DNA of 64,000 bases, from contig QNQO01002077.1 of NCBI GenBank assembly GCA_003290165.1, forward strand, positions 62,001-126,000, in the 5' to 3' direction. The notes beneath the pieces are model-generated. The model was not told the DNA's origin. It did not search any database and was given only the letters and a program-made list of their open reading frames with translations. This document shows, one piece after another, positions 61,548 to 64,000 of this stretch; the stretch's first letter is position 1, and each line of letters opens with the position of its first letter. Source of the DNA: Berberis thunbergii (taxonomy: Eukaryota; Streptophyta; Magnoliopsida; Ranunculales; Berberidaceae). A program made the translations under genes and the position numbers.

Positions 61548-64000
61548 GAAACATTTGTGGGAGTTGACGAATCACACAAAAAAAAATATTGTTTCTCGTG
61601 CCGGTTACCTGCATAGAGTTTTTAGGACAAGGTTAAGGAATCTTGCGAGAGATAGTGAGGGTAGCTTTTCGGATGAGCCGCCTTTCATATACTCTCACTT
61701 GTCCACTGTGTCTCTGTATTGGAAAGATTTCGTAGCATACTCATCAACTCTGGAGTTTAAGGTACGTTCAAGTTATTATATTACTTCAATTTGGGGCATT
61801 TTAATTTAAACCAACTAATGACAACATTCAATTGAAGGAAACAAGCAAACTTAACAAAGAGAGAGCGGAAAAGATGGAAGCGCGATATAGGAGGGCATGT
61901 GTGGGTTATGCACGACTGAGAGAGCAAATTGTATGTATTAATTATCTACATTACGTATCTATGATATGAAATTTAAATGTGGCTTTGAAATTCGCAGATT
62001 GAGCAAAAAATACGTGAAGGGGAAGAGGATCCTGTTGTGACTCGCTTGGATACTTGGAAGTATGCGAGGATGAATGGTGAGCATGAGGTTGATGATCCTA
62101 CTGCCTTGCAAGTACTTGAGGATGTGGTAATATCTACTTCCTTTGTTTGAAAACAAATCTGCACTGTTTGGACATGATACCATCCTATACCAAGAATCTA
62201 AATAATATTAAGTTGTATTAGGTACGCATAACACAACAGTTGGAAGAGGATGAGCTAAATGATATTAAGCTTGGCGACTTGCTTGATCGAGCAATTCCTT
62301 TAGAGTATTCCGGACGTGTCCGAGGATGTGGATGGGGTGTTACGAAGAAATCTTTAGCACAGGCACCCGAATTGTTCGAAATGTCAAAGTTGAAAAAGCA
62401 ATGCAATAGATTAGAGAAAGACATGCAAGAGATGAAGGCTAAAGGCTACCAACCTACTGTGCCATCATCTTGTGGTTCTAGTCATAAGGATAATTTCAAT
62501 GTGGATGATGATGACATGAATTTTAATGATGACCTTGATTTTTCGAATGAGGTTCCGAATGAGGTTCTTCCTGAGGTATATTTAATTTTCAAACTTGGCT
62601 AATAAATATGTTTATTGGATAAAATACTAACATATTTTTCGTTTCTAGGGTCCTATTAGATGTTATTTGTATGTTGAGAACCCTCGTAGACATGTTGGGC
62701 AAGGTATTTTGCATAATCGCCCGAATGAAATTCTTCATGGTGTTCCACTACCAGAAGGTTGAACATATTACTTTAAGATTTATATACCGACTTAGTGTGT
62801 GTGTGTTATTATACTTATACAATGCCATGATGCAATTTCAGGTTATGCGAGGATACAATTTGAAGTGGCGGTAGAATCTGAGAAACATTCAGCGGTGCCG
62901 CAATGTACAGACGAAGTTAGGACTGTAGGAGAAGCTGTTGGCCATTTCATTTCGTGGCCAAAAAAGATGGTGTCTTTGAGAATAGAGGTACAATTATTTA
63001 TGTATCAAGTATTTTCTCATTTTTTCTTGCGATTAGGAGCATGTTTGGGATATCTTTGTTGTTTGTTGTTTGTTGTTCATGTTGATGAAATTATTTAGAT
63101 TGCTAGGAATTGATAAGGAACATATAGTTTATTTAGATTGCTAAAAAGCTATTCTTGAAATTGATAAGGAGAACATATAGCTTAGTGCTAGAAAGTTATT
63201 CTTGAAAGTAGGAGAACATATAGCTCAAATTCAATACTTACCTCACAAGTTAATTTTTGATTTGCAGTGCCCACCTCCTAAGAATAAGAATATGGATAAG
63301 AGGAACGATGCTAATAAGCCTATCATGAAAAGTGTAGAATCAACGCTTTGTGCTAAGCCATTAGGATATCCTAAGTGTGGAGATTCTCCTCATAATTCCA
63401 TGGTATTGCATATTTTGCATTTCTTACCCTCAAACATCATGAATGGTGGTATCGAAGTTCCCATGACAGCATATTTTGACGGGGAGCCTTGGAACGAATG
63501 CATTGTTCATGAACATGTCGTGGAGATTCTAAAGGATCGATGGTTAGGTGCCTCAAGCATCGCCTTCTATATAAGGTGATAAAACTGGTAAAATAAATTT
63601 ATTTGATGTTAATGTTTTAAAACTTTATTTGTCCTTATGCATTGTTGATTGTTGAAGGTATTTGGGTGAAGTCTATCTATCCGAAAATGTCGAATTAGCG
63701 GGGAAGTTTTCTTTTATGTCGCCCCATATTACACCTATGCTAGGTAATGGGACATCGGCCAATCATTTGGCCGAATGTTTGTTGAAGCATACAGGAAAAG
63801 ACCATCTATTATTGGTGCCGCATAATGTTGGGTGAGTTCAATATAAATAAGATTCAATTATGTGTTTATTAAGTATCATGATGTCTAAATTTTTTGAAAT
63901 ATTATGCAGTCAACATTGGGTATTGATTGGTATCAATACCAAAACAGAGATGATATACTTTATGGATCCAGCTCCGCGTACGAAGATCGCACAACGCGTT
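61548..64000 (+). CDS. CACTA-encoded protein: Transposase_24-like, DUF8039-like and Ulp1 protease regions (partial)
   Basis: Nine exons with GT-AG borders and matching phases: 61548-61761, 61838-61930, 61998-62126, 62222-62575, 62649-62757, 62842-62987, 63268-63575, 63658-63831, and 63910 past the end. The first exons (WKYARMNGEHEVDDPTALQV, then LEEDELNDIKLGDLLDRAIP) fit the plant En/Spm Transposase_24 type. A coiled-coil stretch follows (KLKKQCNRLEKDMQEMKAKG). Then comes a DUF8039-like region (CYLYVENPRRHVGQG, HGVPLPEGYARIQFEV, GHFISWPKKMV). The last exons start a C48/Ulp1 peptidase fold, with the catalytic His in QHWVLIGI (63914-63916) and Asp in YFMDPAP (63965-63967); the Cys lies beyond the window. 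Start codon and first exon border are uncertain. All seen exons are open, so the element may still encode protein. Confidence 0.75.

Larger units (their letters stand above)
58893..64000 (+). mobile_element. CACTA (En/Spm) transposon, left part; runs off window
   Basis: It starts CACTACAAAAAAAGTTTCAA directly after EBS-intron-like CATATTTAT (source 9190 continues AAGCC). Subterminal AGCGACGG/CCGTCGCTAA motifs run to ~59760. A TATA-box promoter, a captured antisense host-gene fragment and a multi-exon transposon gene follow. The second terminus lies beyond 64000, so its length is at least 5.1 kb. Confidence 0.8.

Overview
The window is nuclear DNA from a flowering plant, most likely a eudicot and possibly woody. 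The reasons are intron-rich genes with GT-AG splice sites, a plant-type BAH-PHD chromatin reader (EBS), a cluster of RPM1-like coiled-coil NLR genes, and a dense layer of plant transposons (Copia, L1-type LINE, CACTA, hAT, foldback MITEs, a tRNA-derived SINE, an endogenous pararetrovirus). I cannot name the species. Nothing here is prokaryotic, and there is no CRISPR array or operon.

Layout. 1-784: the 3' end of a CNX5/MOCS3-like gene (molybdopterin synthase sulfurylase with a rhodanese domain), carrying a one-base frameshift. 1161-2041: a small element with terminal inverted repeats around a coding-like insert. 2350-3000: three foldback MITEs. 3657-13775: an EBS gene of five exons. Its two large introns (5.6 and 3.6 kb) are loaded with repeats: two hAT elements with 8-bp target duplications, a SINE and a minisatellite. 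13776-15920: the EBS 3' flank with an exon-like block that recurs three times in the window.

15920-55860: an NLR cluster. NLR1 (17737-20447) has a scrambled endogenous caulimovirid block in its promoter and a 10-bp deletion that separates the coiled coil from the NB-ARC-LRR. NLR-psiA (22018-32544) is split by two Copia elements in opposite orientation. NLR2 (33637-36384, 915 aa) is the only intact copy. NLR-psiB (40722-42744) has lost its first ~244 codons and is fused in frame to LINE ORF1 sequence. NLR3 (49560-52307) is complete except for one nonsense codon. A sixth member survives only as a 3'-flank relic (48460-48720). LINE pieces, a CACTA end with five exact 75-bp repeats and a 1.8-kb direct duplication lie between them. 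A LINE that contains only ORF1 (52453-55267), with an intact 670-aa ORF and an 11-bp target duplication, sits in the NLR3 3' flank.

55860-64000: a copy of EBS intron 3 (56050-58892, including its hAT with the same target duplication), interrupted at 58893 by a CACTA element that runs off the window. The CACTA carries subterminal repeat arrays, a TATA box, an antisense fragment of a PQQ/polyvinylalcohol-dehydrogenase-like host gene, and a nine-exon gene (Transposase_24-like region, DUF8039-like region, start of a Ulp1/C48 peptidase domain).

How it fits together. Segments of EBS intron 3, intron 4 and the 3' flank recur beside the NLR copies, so the cluster appears to have grown by duplicating units of EBS flank plus NLR, followed by decay through insertion and point mutation. 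I found no clearly new biochemical system. The most unusual objects are the ORF1-only LINE, the LINE::NLR in-frame fusion, the pararetroviral block at an NLR promoter, and the host-gene fragment captured in the CACTA element.
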